Shown: positions 1 through 7,623, counted from the first letter of the stretch. The stretch is 21,476 nt of DNA from SMWC01 sp963581225 (GCA_963581225.1 CAUZMW010000042.1:1-21476); one strand, 5' to 3'. The notes: generated from the sequence alone by a model not told the origin. Numbers and translations: made by a program.

Positions 1-212
1 CGTCTTGGGAGCGCGGGCTCAGCGAGAACACCAACGGACTGGTGTGACAGTATTTACCGAAGCATCGTGACCTTCGTACTATCACTACCGAAGAGCTTGC
101 ATACATCATGAACAGACTCAATCATCGCCCGAGAAAATGGCTCGGATATCGAACACCACATGAAGTATTCTTTAATACAAGAACGTTACTAACGGTTGCA
201 CTTAAGAGTTGA
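1..212 (+). pseudogene. IS30-family transposase, C-terminal remnant with internal stop
   Basis: Reading from base 3, the translation gives SWERGLSENTNGLV, a TGA stop at 45-47, then QYLPKHRDL and, further on, MNRLNHRPRKWLGYRTPHEV, ending at TGA 210-212. The ENTNGL-x-(R)QY-x-PK block and the NxRPRKxLGYxTPxEVF block are the signature of the C-terminal end of the IS30 DDE transposase catalytic domain. The internal TGA falls where the family normally has Arg, so a single CGA-to-TGA change explains it. Only about 70 codons of a roughly 330-residue protein lie in the window; the rest is off the left edge. Without readthrough the protein is dead. IS30 elements move DNA by a copy-and-paste or circle mechanism; this one looks like a relic left upstream of purT. 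Confidence 0.85.
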
Positions 213-220
213 ATCCAAGA
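194..220. repeat. possible terminal inverted repeat of the IS30 relic
   Basis: In IS30-family elements the right inverted repeat typically overlaps or directly follows the transposase stop codon. The stretch around GTTGCACTTAAGAGTTGAAT overlaps the last codons and the stop of the remnant and has the look of such an end. The left end lies outside the window, so the pairing cannot be tested here. Confidence 0.3.
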
Positions 221-260
221 CAGTTAATGTAGAACTCTCACGCAGGACAGGAAACTTCAT

Positions 261-1445
261 ATGACTTCTATCGGAACGCCGCTGGCCTCTTCCGCGACGA
301 GAGTCCTGCTGTGCGGCGGCGGAGAACTGGGTAAGGAAGTCGTGATCGAGCTGCAACGGTTGGGCGTCGAAGTTATCGTCGTCGATCGCTACGCGAATAG
401 CCCGGCCATGCAAGTCGCTCATCGCAGCCATGTCGTGAACATGCTCGACGGAGCTTCCTTGCGCGCCGTTATCGAGGCTGAAAACCCCGCTTTGATTGTG
501 CCGGAGATCGAAGCCATCGCAACCGAAGAGCTCGTCAAACTGGAGCAAGAGGGCTATACGGTAATTCCGACCGCGAGGGCAGCGAGTCTCACAATGAATC
601 GCGAGGGAATCCGCAGGCTCGCTGCTGAGGAGCTCGGGCTGGAGACATCACCGTACCGGTTTGCGGAGACCCGCGCGGAGTTCGATCAGGCCATCGCCGA
701 GATCGGCCTACCGTGCGTCGTAAAACCCGTAATGAGTTCTTCGGGCAAGGGTCAGAGCACAGTGACGTTCGAGCCGGATATCGATGCCGCGTGGGCGCAC
801 GCGCAGGAAGGTGGCCGGGCCGGTGCCGGCAAAGTCATCGTAGAGGGCTTCGTCAAATTCGATTACGAGATCACCCAACTCACGATCAGGCACGTGGCCG
901 GCGTCTCGTTTCTCGATCCCGTCGGCCATGTACAGATAGACGGCGATTATCGGCAGTCCTGGCAACCGCAGCCGATGAGCGAGACGGCGCTGGCGACGGC
1001 ACGTGAGATGGCCGCCGCCGTGACCGGCGCACTCGGCGGCCGCGGCATTTTCGGTGTCGAGCTGTTCATTCGCGGCGACGACGTCATTTTCAGTGAGGTC
1101 TCCCCCAGACCGCATGACACGGGGATGGTCACGATGATTTCCCAGGATTTGTCGCAATTTGCGTTACATGCCCGGGCAATCCTCGGCTTGCCCATTCCGA
1201 ATATCAGGACTCACGGCCCGGCGGCATCCAGTGTGGTACTCGTCGAAGGTGACTCCGACAACGTTCGCTTCGATAACATCGAAGCGGCCCTGACAGACCC
1301 CGATACGCAGTTACGCCTATTCGGCAAACCACAGGTAAAGGGCCATCGACGAATGGGTGTTGCGCTGGCGCGCGGGCAGACGATCGATGAGGCGCTCGAC
1401 AAGGCGACCCGCGCCTCGGCAAGCATTACCGCGTCATTATCCTAA
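261..1445 (+). CDS. purT: formate-dependent phosphoribosylglycinamide formyltransferase (GAR transformylase 2)
   Basis: PurT is a cytoplasmic ATP-grasp enzyme that makes formyl-GAR from GAR, formate and ATP in purine synthesis, an alternative to folate-dependent PurN. The 394-residue product matches the usual length (392 in E. coli). Visible blocks are the N-terminal CGGGELGKEV loop (residues 19-28), VPEIEAIATE, the conserved TMNREGIRRLAAEELGL, the ATP-grasp loop VKPVMSSSGKGQS, GGRAGAGKVIVEG, and the C-terminal metal and substrate block FSEVSPRPHDTGMVTMISQD followed by RLFGKP. AGGA at 249-252 lies 8 nt before the ATG. The gene starts 48 bp after the dead transposase and ends in an AT-rich spacer; it is probably transcribed on its own. 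No damage is visible. Confidence 0.98.
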   Translation: MTSIGTPLASSATRVLLCGGGELGKEVVIELQRLGVEVIVVDRYANSPAMQVAHRSHVVNMLDGASLRAVIEAENPALIVPEIEAIATEELVKLEQEGYTVIPTARAASLTMNREGIRRLAAEELGLETSPYRFAETRAEFDQAIAEIGLPCVVKPVMSSSGKGQSTVTFEPDIDAAWAHAQEGGRAGAGKVIVEGFVKFDYEITQLTIRHVAGVSFLDPVGHVQIDGDYRQSWQPQPMSETALATAREMAAAVTGALGGRGIFGVELFIRGDDVIFSEVSPRPHDTGMVTMISQDLSQFALHARAILGLPIPNIRTHGPAASSVVLVEGDSDNVRFDNIEAALTDPDTQLRLFGKPQVKGHRRMGVALARGQTIDEALDKATRASASITASLS

Positions 1446-1577
1446 TTTTTTCAATTAGATAGATGACTATTAGATATTTTACTTCATGCTCTAACAGTCG
1501 CCACGGCTGCGGCCCGTGGAATCGATCAACGCCGTGAGGATGGCGCTATACTCGGGCATTCGAGGACGGACTGAAGC

Positions 1578-1802
1578 ATGTCACAGCAGCGCAACCCCCG
1601 GTACTGGGCTTCACAATGGTACGCCACGAAGTTCGCCGACGAACCGTGGCCCGAGGGATGGTACTGGCATGACGCGAGCTATACCTGGAACGGGCCGTAC
1701 AGTAGCGAGGAAGACGCGCGCACGGCCATGGGATCGGACTCCACCGCACGTCTGGGCCGAGGCGATCCGCGGCAACCGGTCGTCATCGATAGTGTGCGCT
1801 GA
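1578..1802 (+). CDS. small tryptophan- and tyrosine-rich hypothetical protein (74 aa)
   Basis: I do not recognise a family. The first 42 residues contain six Trp and five Tyr (for example EPWPEGWYWHDASYTWNGPY), followed by an acidic stretch PYSSEEDARTAM and a plain C-terminus. There is no signal peptide or membrane segment, so it is probably cytoplasmic. The alternation of aromatic residues and the 'WNGPYSSEEDA' turn suggest a small folded module, similar in feel to the short GYF- or SPOR-like sheets in which an aromatic display motif precedes an acidic helix, but this is only an impression. A purine-rich GGACTGAAG precedes the ATG. An overlapping 112-codon frame (1516-1854) has Arg/Thr/Pro-rich composition and is less protein-like. 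It lies 72 bp before the next gene and may be cotranscribed with it. Confidence 0.6.
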   Translation: MSQQRNPRYWASQWYATKFADEPWPEGWYWHDASYTWNGPYSSEEDARTAMGSDSTARLGRGDPRQPVVIDSVR

Positions 1803-1874
1803 TTCTCGGCCCCGGCGACCCGTCCATACGCTGCTCGCAAACGCCGAACACTAGCCTTTTGACTGATCGCTGCT

Positions 1875-2744
1875 ATGTACGCGTCAGATAGTTACCAGCC
1901 GCTCAGACGAAAGGCCCTGTGGACCGGACTGGCTGTCCTCGCCGCTACCGCCGCGCTGAGCGGGCATATCGACGATACCGGGCAACGATACGCCGGCGAG
2001 GCCTTTACTCGAGCACTCGTTACGTTCGCGGTCGCGCGAGCGCTCAACGGCGTTATCTCAGTCGCCCAGGGTACCGAGGTTGCCGTCGAACCAGGTGGCG
2101 TCGGTGTCAATTTCAGTGTCGGCCAGGTGCTTGATCCGATCAACGATCTCGTCGAACGATTCTCGGCCGTGATGCTGGTCGCTGCGAGCTCGCTTGGACT
2201 GCAGAACATCTTGTTGCGGATGACGATGTGGTGGGGCACGAATCTCGTATTAATCGCGGCGGCCGTTCTCACGCTGGCTGTCTTATGGTTGCCGAAATTC
2301 GATAGGGGCAACGCGCGACCGGTAGCGATACAAGTCCTACTGGTAACGGTGTTCGTGCGTTTCGCGGTTCCGGTTCTCGTGATTGGCAGTAATCTCGTCT
2401 TCGACACTTTTCTTGCGGCCGAACAGGCGGCCGCTACACAGGCGTTAGAGGCGACCCGTACCGAGATCGAAGAACTCAACGAGGGAGCAGCGTCAGTGGA
2501 GACGCCGGCGGAAGATCAGAGCGTCATCGAACGGCTCGGGACGATGCTGGACAACTCGCTGGACGCTATGAACGTCGGTGAGCGTCTCAACAGCTTGAGA
2601 GATCGAGTCTCGAACGCCAGCGAGCACATCATTAACTTGATCGTCATCTTCGTGTTACAGACGATCATCCTGCCGTTGGTATTCGTCTGGATTTTCGTGG
2701 AGCTGCTAAAAATGATTGCGGCGCGTACCACGTTCCGCCATTAA
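1875..2744 (+). CDS. multipass inner-membrane protein of unknown function (289 aa)
   Basis: Not assigned to a named family. Hydrophobic stretches at residues about 14-30, 95-115, 118-140, 150-177 and 252-282 predict four or five transmembrane helices; a moderately hydrophobic amphipathic stretch lies at 43-66. The N-terminus has RRK just before the first helix, consistent with a cytoplasmic N-terminus. Between helices at roughly 178 and 251 there is a polar, Ala/Glu-rich segment (EQAAATQALEATRTEIEEL onwards, then LNSLRDRVSNASEHI) likely to form coiled coil in the periplasm or cytoplasm. No catalytic motif is seen. The start ATG has only a weak ribosome site. The stop is 10 bp from the stop of the converging DUF6152 fusion gene, so the two units end tail to tail. 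Confidence 0.85.
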   Translation: MYASDSYQPLRRKALWTGLAVLAATAALSGHIDDTGQRYAGEAFTRALVTFAVARALNGVISVAQGTEVAVEPGGVGVNFSVGQVLDPINDLVERFSAVMLVAASSLGLQNILLRMTMWWGTNLVLIAAAVLTLAVLWLPKFDRGNARPVAIQVLLVTVFVRFAVPVLVIGSNLVFDTFLAAEQAAATQALEATRTEIEELNEGAASVETPAEDQSVIERLGTMLDNSLDAMNVGERLNSLRDRVSNASEHIINLIVIFVLQTIILPLVFVWIFVELLKMIAARTTFRH

Positions 2745-2754
2745 TCGCGGGACG

Positions 2755-3753
2755 TCATAACGGATCTAGTTCCTGACAGTCGTAAGGTTGTATGTATTCG
2801 CCAGGGAGCCACACCCAGCGCGTTGTAAACGCGATCACAGGTTCGGTCATCGTGCCCGGATCGGTGATTGTCGCCTCCCAATCCAAGCTACGCCCGTCCG
2901 TACTCAGCAAAAAACGTTCGACGACCTCGACGGCGTCGGTCTGTGGTGTGCCGTGCTCGTCCATATACGGATAATCGATCTGGGTCGTTGTGATGACAAG
3001 CGTATCGTCGTCCCAGCGTCCCACGGAATAGCCCATCGGGGATGGGATAGCGTGCTCCGCGCCGCTGTCGGACGCCATATGAATCGTGCGTCTGGCGTTC
3101 CATTCCTCCAGTAGCACGACGAGATCGGCATCGACCTGCCTGATCTCGATCGGATGCGGGCTCATCATGGCGCCGGGCATTCCGAGCGGCCGGCAGCCCC
3201 GTTGCGGGTCGTCGAGCACCGGATCCCAGGTGTTTTTCGCCAGACGAGCAGCGTCGTTGAGTGGCAGCTCCTGTGTACGAACGCGATTAGCAACGGTCCA
3301 GACACGAAAAATATTGCTGGGCGAGTCGGGTGCACGGGTCTCAGCCGCGTCCGACCGACCTCGATACAGAGCTGAACCTGTCGATTCGTCGGGCCCGAGA
3401 ACGATTATCGTCCCGTCCGCCAACTCGGCACGAGTTGCGAGAAGGAGTGTCGGCCGCCTGGTCGAAAGTTGGCCGGCGATGCGGACGCGATCACCACGAC
3501 GGAATCGATCGCCGGTCACGCCTTCGCGACTCAAGCCGTTAACATTACCTTGCACCTGAATCCGCCAGATCTCGCCTTGAGCGTCGCCGTCCGCGACCCG
3601 TAATGTGATCGCCGGATGAGGGTTTCGCCAGACGACGCTCGTGAGTTCGCCGACGACTTCATGGATTTCAGCGGAAAACTCAGCGTGTGAATGATGGCCA
3701 GCTGCGGTAAACGGCAGCCAGACGAACCCAAGCGAAAAAACTCGAAATTTCAT
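2755..3753 (-). CDS. secreted DUF6152 and PDLxGxW-type C-terminal domain fusion protein
   Basis: The 332-residue product has a short signal peptide (1-19, ending FTAAG) followed at once by HHSHAEF. Residues about 20-115 form a DUF6152 domain: GELTSVVWRNPHPAITL, Trp in GEIWRIQVQGN, then the RRGDRVRIAGQLSTRR strand and ADGTII. Residues about 165-332 match the C-terminal half of the unnamed PDLxGxW family: a Cys in RGCRPLG, DDTLVITTTQI, VVERFLLS, EATITDPGTMTEPV and a last Cys in YDCQEL. The PDLxGxW motif itself is absent. ATG 3753 is chosen over TTG 3756; AAGGGG sits 4 nt upstream. The gene follows the stop of a truncated MFS gene by 8 bp. The molecular function is unknown; location is predicted periplasmic. 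Confidence 0.85.
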   Translation of the reverse strand: MKFRVFSLGFVWLPFTAAGHHSHAEFSAEIHEVVGELTSVVWRNPHPAITLRVADGDAQGEIWRIQVQGNVNGLSREGVTGDRFRRGDRVRIAGQLSTRRPTLLLATRAELADGTIIVLGPDESTGSALYRGRSDAAETRAPDSPSNIFRVWTVANRVRTQELPLNDAARLAKNTWDPVLDDPQRGCRPLGMPGAMMSPHPIEIRQVDADLVVLLEEWNARRTIHMASDSGAEHAIPSPMGYSVGRWDDDTLVITTTQIDYPYMDEHGTPQTDAVEVVERFLLSTDGRSLDWEATITDPGTMTEPVIAFTTRWVWLPGEYIQPYDCQELDPL

Positions 3754-3761
3754 CAATCCCC

Positions 3762-4297
3762 TTACCTACCGGCAGCGTACCGGTCGTCGATTCTACCTCT
3801 TGCAGCGACGCGCATCCGCCACAGCCAACAGATCGCCAGTACCAGCAACGCAGCGAGCACCGCGATATAGGCGTTCCAGCCGGTCGATCGAAAAATATAG
3901 CCCGGTAACCATCCGCCGAGTGCTCCACCCAAATAATAGAACGAGAGATAGAGGCCGTTGATGATACCGTGGGAGTCTGTCGCATGATAATTCAGGAATG
4001 CGGCCAGTAACGAATGCACGAGAAAGAACGCCGCACACATCAAGAATGCGAACACAAACGTCGCGACCAGGCTCGGTACCAGCATGCCGCACAGGCCAAT
4101 CAGAAGTAGCGCAAGACCAATAGACATGCCGCGCAATTCGCCGCGCAGCCAGTCGGCGATGCGTGCGCCATTAAACGCGATCAGAGCCCCGCAGATGTAA
4201 CCGAGATAGACCAATGAGAGTGTGGATTCGGAGATGGTCGGATCGAGTTCTTTTAAACGGAAAGGAATGTAATTGAGAATCGACGCGGAACAGCGGG
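3762..4297 (-). pseudogene. MFS transporter, C-terminal half only
   Basis: The open frame reads without ATG from just after TAG at 4314-4316. Homology-like sequence begins near 4292 with CSASILNYIPFRLKELDP and continues LSLVYLGYICGALIAF, NGARIADWLRGELRG, then four more hydrophobic helices including FLVHSLLAAFLN and SFYYLGGALGGWLPGY, and stops at 3762. This corresponds to helices 7-12 of a major facilitator of the YnfM/arabinose-efflux-like type, whose members have about 390-400 residues and 12 helices. The amino-terminal six helices are absent; in their place lies the end of a DUF4404 remnant. A half transporter starting at an internal TTG (4214) is unlikely to work. It is read on the same strand as its neighbours, 8 bp before the DUF6152 fusion gene. 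Confidence 0.8.
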
Positions 4298-4503
4298 CTA
4301 AATACCCATCTTGCTAAGCGTATCCGTCAGTTCACCGAGAATATTGGCGAGACGCGGATGGTCCGTCTCAAACTTGGCGGCCAGCTCCTGTAGCCGCGTT
4401 TTCCAGACCGGACTTCAACGGGCTCATCGCCCAGCGCTGTCTCGATATCGTCAGCGACTTCCTCAAGCGCAGCATGTAGCTGACCGTCGAGACTGTTCAC
4501 CGT
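4298..4503 (-). pseudogene. DUF4404 family protein remnant with frameshift
   Basis: Two minus-strand frames together resemble the small cytoplasmic DUF4404 family (about 85-90 residues). One frame gives TVNSLDGQLHAALEEVADDI followed by ETALGDEPVEV, matching the N-terminal VDEExRxLLxxLxxDI helix. The other gives TRLQELAAKFETDHPRLANI then LGELTDTLSKMGI and TAG at 4298-4300, matching the typical ending RFExxHPxLAxxLxxLxDxLxKMGI. The shift lies around 4400-4420. The first 15-20 residues of the family appear to be missing upstream of 4503, and no start codon with a ribosome site is seen. The last codons abut or overlap the point where the MFS fragment begins, so two broken genes seem joined by a deletion. 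The function of DUF4404 is unknown. Confidence 0.7.
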
Positions 4504-4549
4504 AGAATAAATTCTAACCGCCGGTATGTCACTCGCTACCGATGGGCAG

Positions 4550-5290
4550 CTAAGCATCCCGGGCGATCTCGACGAACGCGTAGCACTCGTATTCCAGGAC
4601 TCCAGCATCAGGCTCCTGGCGACGATAGAGAGGCATGCTGATCTGCCATGGGCGCGAAAAGACATTGGGATCTTCAATCGTTGCTTCGTACAACATATGG
4701 TCGGGGCCAGTACGCGTATAACGTTCTACGACATGTAACGCGTCACTATGATAATTGCCCGAGCGGTCGAACCAGGTTTGATCGGTAAAATGGATGACAT
4801 CGACGACGAGTGTATCGCCGTCCCACACCGCCCGGGAGTCGCCCATCCACCACTGGATCGGCCCGGCCGGATGTTCGCTGTCGATGTAGATGTTGCGGAA
4901 GCTGTGTACGTACTCATAGAGAATCGTAACTTGTTCGGGTGTTTGCACTACCTGAAACGGATACGGCATGTAGGTAATTCGCGGTACGCCGACCATGAAG
5001 CATTTCGCCTCGGGATCCTCGGTAAGACGATTCTCATAGTTCTCCTGCCGCTGCGCCAACGCAGCCGGCAGGTAGGGAAGTTCCCGCCCTACGACGATAC
5101 TGCGGCCCGCCGGTATACCTAGCTCAGCGGGGTGATCTTGAATATTCCAGACGGCGGTATTGAGTGCCTGCCAGACGCCGCGAAGATCTGGCCGGCCGTC
5201 GGCCATACGAGGAATGCCATCGTCCTGCGCCGAACCAGGTTGTGGGATCATTAGTAATAGCGCAGCCGCCATTGCTGTGAGACGCAGCAT
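4550..5290 (-). CDS. secreted PDLxGxW family protein
   Basis: The 246-residue protein has a signal peptide (MLRLTAMAAALLLMIPQPGSA) and the family motif RPDLRGVWQ about 12 residues into the mature chain. Then come LPYLPAALAQRQENYENR, a conserved Cys block KCFMVGVPRITYMPYPFQVV with QTPEQVTILYEY, the WDGDTLVVDVIHF strand, HVVERYTRTGP, LYEATIEDPNVFSRPW and a final Cys in YECYAF. The mature protein has exactly these two Cys, which suggests one disulfide in the periplasm. The fold looks all-beta; no catalytic residue is obvious and I know no function for the family. Its ATG is 2 nt after the stop of the DUF6152 gene, so the two are translationally linked. It is most similar in this window to the product of 9795-10682. 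Confidence 0.85.
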   Translation of the reverse strand: MLRLTAMAAALLLMIPQPGSAQDDGIPRMADGRPDLRGVWQALNTAVWNIQDHPAELGIPAGRSIVVGRELPYLPAALAQRQENYENRLTEDPEAKCFMVGVPRITYMPYPFQVVQTPEQVTILYEYVHSFRNIYIDSEHPAGPIQWWMGDSRAVWDGDTLVVDVIHFTDQTWFDRSGNYHSDALHVVERYTRTGPDHMLYEATIEDPNVFSRPWQISMPLYRRQEPDAGVLEYECYAFVEIARDA

Positions 5291-5292
5291 TC

Positions 5293-5691
5293 CTAGCGCT
5301 CCCCGGGCGCGTTGCCCGCGAACAGTATCCTGCCGTCGGGTAAGGTCGTCTCGCCGCCGTACAACTCACTCGAGCCGTCTCTCGCCAGAAACCCACTCAC
5401 CGTGACTACCTCCCCGACCGGCAGATCGTCCGCCCGCCAACCTCTCCGAAATAGGTTATTCGCGCTTGTAAACCACGCCGTCCATGACTGCGTTGAGCCA
5501 TCTTCCCCCGTGACTTCGACGAACATCCTCGCGTGGGGATTGATCCACTCCATGCTTGTGATTGTGCCCGTGACCGTCGTCGAACTACGCATGTCGAATC
5601 CCGCAGCGACGGAATGATGGCCGTAGGCGGCTGAAATAGTCAGAAATACGACTCCGGTGAGAGTAATCGCAATGAATGCTATCCCTCTCAT
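5293..5691 (-). CDS. secreted DUF6152 family protein
   Basis: The product is a 132-residue protein. The signal peptide is residues 1-24 (MRGIAFIAIT to AAYG), then HHSVAAGFD. The conserved core is VTGTITSMEWINPHARMFVE, VTGEDGSTQSWTAWF, NNLFRRGWRADDLPVGEVVT and LPDGRILFAG, an OB-like small beta domain with no Cys. Start choice: ATG 5691 overlaps the upstream stop TGA as ATGA, which is better than GTG 5709. Two nucleotides after its own TAG the next PDLxGxW gene begins. It thus sits between two PDLxGxW genes, coupled to both, which suggests the three are made in similar amounts. Function is unknown; the mature N-terminal His and the NPH His (mature residue 29) could bind metal. Confidence 0.88.
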   Translation of the reverse strand: MRGIAFIAITLTGVVFLTISAAYGHHSVAAGFDMRSSTTVTGTITSMEWINPHARMFVEVTGEDGSTQSWTAWFTSANNLFRRGWRADDLPVGEVVTVSGFLARDGSSELYGGETTLPDGRILFAGNAPGER

Positions 5692-6626
5692 CGCTGTGAT
5701 TCGTCCCACACCGCCCGGAGCTCTCTAGCCTCGTTAGCGCTGATACCGGGAAAGACGCGCAATCCATTATTTCGGAACAGTCGCATCGGATCTTCGTTGG
5801 TCTCGTAACAAGCCTCTTCCCAGATCTCCGGATTCTCATCGGTGTCGCGTCGAAAGGCGAACGCGATGGTGAAAGGCCGCGTATAGACATTCGGGTCGTC
5901 GAAGGTCGCCTGATAATGAACTGTGTTTTCGTCGATCAGGGCCATGCGCTCCACGATGCGCGCCTCTTCGGTAATAAACCGCCCCTGTTGATCGAGAAAG
6001 TACTTCGCATTCTGATTCGGCGATTCGATAACCAGCGTGTCCCCTTCCCAGTGGCCTCGCGCATCGCCGTTCCACATCGGGATATCGCCGTTAGACGGGC
6101 GCCCATCCAGCGGTATGATCCGGTAAGGATGGGCGGTCAATTGTTCCCCGACCATCACCAGCATGTCGCTGTCCTGAAGAAACTGAAACCGGCTCGTCAT
6201 ATACATTGTGCCGGCGGGACCCGATAGAATGCAGGCGGCATTTTGGTGAATATACCGCTCCGTGTTCTCCAGCCTTTTCGCTTCTGCCCAGGGTTGAATG
6301 GGCACCTCACCGTCCGGCGGATCAACGATCACGCTCGGGCCGCCGAAGTCATCGGGATTTTCCGCATGGGCTTCGAAATTCTCGAATGCCCACGTTCGAC
6401 GCCGCCAATAGCCGCTGAAATCCGGCTTTCCGTCCGCGGTGCGACGCGGATTCTCCGTCTGCGCGGTCTTGAGGGCACAGTCGTGGAAGATCGCATGATG
6501 ATCGTCGGGGCAGGCAGACGCTGTCACGCTGGTTGGGGCCTGGGCATCTGCAGATTCGAACGGAACTGACGCCCCCATCGTCAGGATCGCTATCGCCAGC
6601 AGTGAGCCTGAGTATCGCTCTCTCAT
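5688..6626 (-). CDS. secreted PDLxGxW family protein with extra Cys/His cluster
   Basis: The product has 312 residues when started at ATG 6626 (GAGGA about 10 nt upstream); a TTG at 6656 would add ten residues. The signal peptide runs to about ESADAQA. The mature N-terminus carries CPDDHHAIFHDC, not present in the other family members here, followed by KPDFSGYWRRR (the PDLxGxW motif with Phe for Leu). Later come DPPDGEVPIQPWAEAKR, a Cys in AACILSGPAGTMYM, WEGDTLVIESPNQN, RIVERMALIDENT, YQATFDDPNVYTRPFTIAFA and EEACYETNEDP. The protein has four mature Cys instead of two. It ends overlapping the next gene by 4 nt and follows the ABM monooxygenase gene by 51 bp. Predicted periplasmic; function unknown. 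Confidence 0.85.
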   Translation of the reverse strand: MRERYSGSLLAIAILTMGASVPFESADAQAPTSVTASACPDDHHAIFHDCALKTAQTENPRRTADGKPDFSGYWRRRTWAFENFEAHAENPDDFGGPSVIVDPPDGEVPIQPWAEAKRLENTERYIHQNAACILSGPAGTMYMTSRFQFLQDSDMLVMVGEQLTAHPYRIIPLDGRPSNGDIPMWNGDARGHWEGDTLVIESPNQNAKYFLDQQGRFITEEARIVERMALIDENTVHYQATFDDPNVYTRPFTIAFAFRRDTDENPEIWEEACYETNEDPMRLFRNNGLRVFPGISANEARELRAVWDESQR

Positions 6627-6677
6627 CGGATATTTGTCCTCACGACGCGATGCCAATCCAGAGTTCCGGACAACTCG

Positions 6678-7052
6678 CTATACCACCGAGTCTTTGTCGG
6701 CGGCGGGGTTCAGCACGAAGGCATTGTCGGCAGTCTCATGGTACCTCGTACCGAAACCGACGAGTATCTCTTTGGAGCTGGCGTTCGGATCTCCCCAGCA
6801 CTGGCATGTGATCTTGTCACAGGCTTCGATCAGCGCGCCCAGCGGCTCTTGGCCTTTCTCGTTCGCCAAGTGCGCAGCGAACGCTTCGTCGTTAGCATAT
6901 ATCTCAGTCCATTGGCTTACGCCTTCGGATGGATAATCCACGTGGTAGCAGATGACGCCGCGATGCTGGAGCATGACATTGCAGAGTGTCCCCTGGTTTG
7001 CCCGGAAATCGGCCTCGCTGCCACTCTTAATGTCCCATCGAATTTTCAGCAT
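6678..7052 (-). CDS. antibiotic biosynthesis monooxygenase (ABM) domain protein, putative quinol monooxygenase
   Basis: The 124-residue protein fits one ABM ferredoxin-like dimeric alpha/beta barrel. An opening strand LKIRWDIKSGSEADFRA leads to a helix, then RGVICYHVDYPSEG, WTEIYANDEAFAAHLA and a last strand around LVGFGTRY. The W-x-E-x-Y/W-x-x-x-x-A-x-x-x-H pattern is typical of small cofactorless quinol monooxygenases (YgiN type) and of related dimeric barrels. There is no signal peptide, so this is one of the few cytoplasmic products in the directon. The tail after residue 105 is longer than in YgiN. GAGGAG is present about 15 nt before the ATG, further than ideal. Substrate is unknown; the neighbours give no pathway. 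Other functions, such as a stress-response dimeric barrel, remain possible. Confidence 0.75.
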   Translation of the reverse strand: MLKIRWDIKSGSEADFRANQGTLCNVMLQHRGVICYHVDYPSEGVSQWTEIYANDEAFAAHLANEKGQEPLGALIEACDKITCQCWGDPNASSKEILVGFGTRYHETADNAFVLNPAADKDSVV

Positions 7053-7146
7053 GAACGGCAGGGTGTCTCTCCTCAGAGGCCTTGATATATTGCAGAAACA
7101 GCTCCGCCAGGAGCGGCTACCGGTATTAATTCTACTTGAATTTCTA

Positions 7147-7623
7147 CTAAGGGAATCCGATCAGCCGTCCGCCGAGCGCGACGCTAATCCACAGCGCGAG
7201 CGAGATCGTCGCCACGAGTCGGTCGCGGATCGCTCTCGTCTTCAGCCCAGCGGTCGTTAGAACTCGGCGACGAATCGTAAACGTGAACAGGAGCACTAGA
7301 AACAGCGCCGCCAACTTCACCCAGAAGGCCGTGAGGTAGTAATACTTAGTCGCGAAACACAGGAACAGAAAAAGCCCGGTCACGAGCATAATCAGCAGAC
7401 CGCCGAGCAATAACGGTTCGGTGTCCCGTGCGAGTTGCACCGCGGGTTGACGGGTCAGCCCGTATCCCATCAGCCGTAGGTCGACGATTAAAACCACGCC
7501 GCCGATTACCGATAACCCGAATAGATGGAACGTCGCGATGACCGGAAAGAGCCATGCCGAGCTACGCATCTCGACCAGCAGCGGTAGGTATTCTAGCCAG
7601 TGAAAGAATTCCAGCAACGACAT
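7147..7623 (-). CDS. DUF6644-like multipass membrane protein (second of pair)
   Basis: The 158-residue start is set at ATG 7623, which overlaps the TGA of the preceding gene (TGATG). A longer frame from 7785 would put an Arg/Cys-rich non-membrane leader in front and is an artefact. Helices are predicted at about residues 22-48, 70-92, 98-117 and 137-156. Two features coincide in position with the upstream paralogue: His33 in the first helix (IATFHLFGL) and the LRLMG motif at 49-53. Both also have Lys103 after the third-helix loop. The C-terminus GGRLIGFP corresponds to AGRMIPY in the paralogue. I assign it to DUF6644 by overall pattern; function is not known. Translational coupling suggests a heterodimer with the 7623-8126 product. 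Confidence 0.75.
   Translation of the reverse strand: MSLLEFFHWLEYLPLLVEMRSSAWLFPVIATFHLFGLSVIGGVVLIVDLRLMGYGLTRQPAVQLARDTEPLLLGGLLIMLVTGLFLFLCFATKYYYLTAFWVKLAALFLVLLFTFTIRRRVLTTAGLKTRAIRDRLVATISLALWISVALGGRLIGFP

Noticed and set aside
45..47. TGA read through as selenocysteine or recoded Trp in the transposase
   Set aside because: The family has Arg at this position, no SECIS-like hairpin is seen, and other genes use TGA as a normal stop.
708..1157. A 149-codon minus-strand frame opposite purT and similar long antisense frames under other genes
   Set aside because: They mirror the codon structure of a strongly recognised gene, have no ribosome site and show Arg/Cys/His-rich composition without domains.
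1442..1460. Hairpin CTAATT-TTTTC-AATTAG after purT as terminator
   Set aside because: The stem is six AT-rich pairs with no following T-tract, too weak for an intrinsic terminator.
1516..1854. 112-codon frame overlapping the small Trp-rich gene
   Set aside because: Composition is rich in Arg, Thr and Pro without structure; the shorter frame at 1578 has a better ribosome site and more protein-like sequence.
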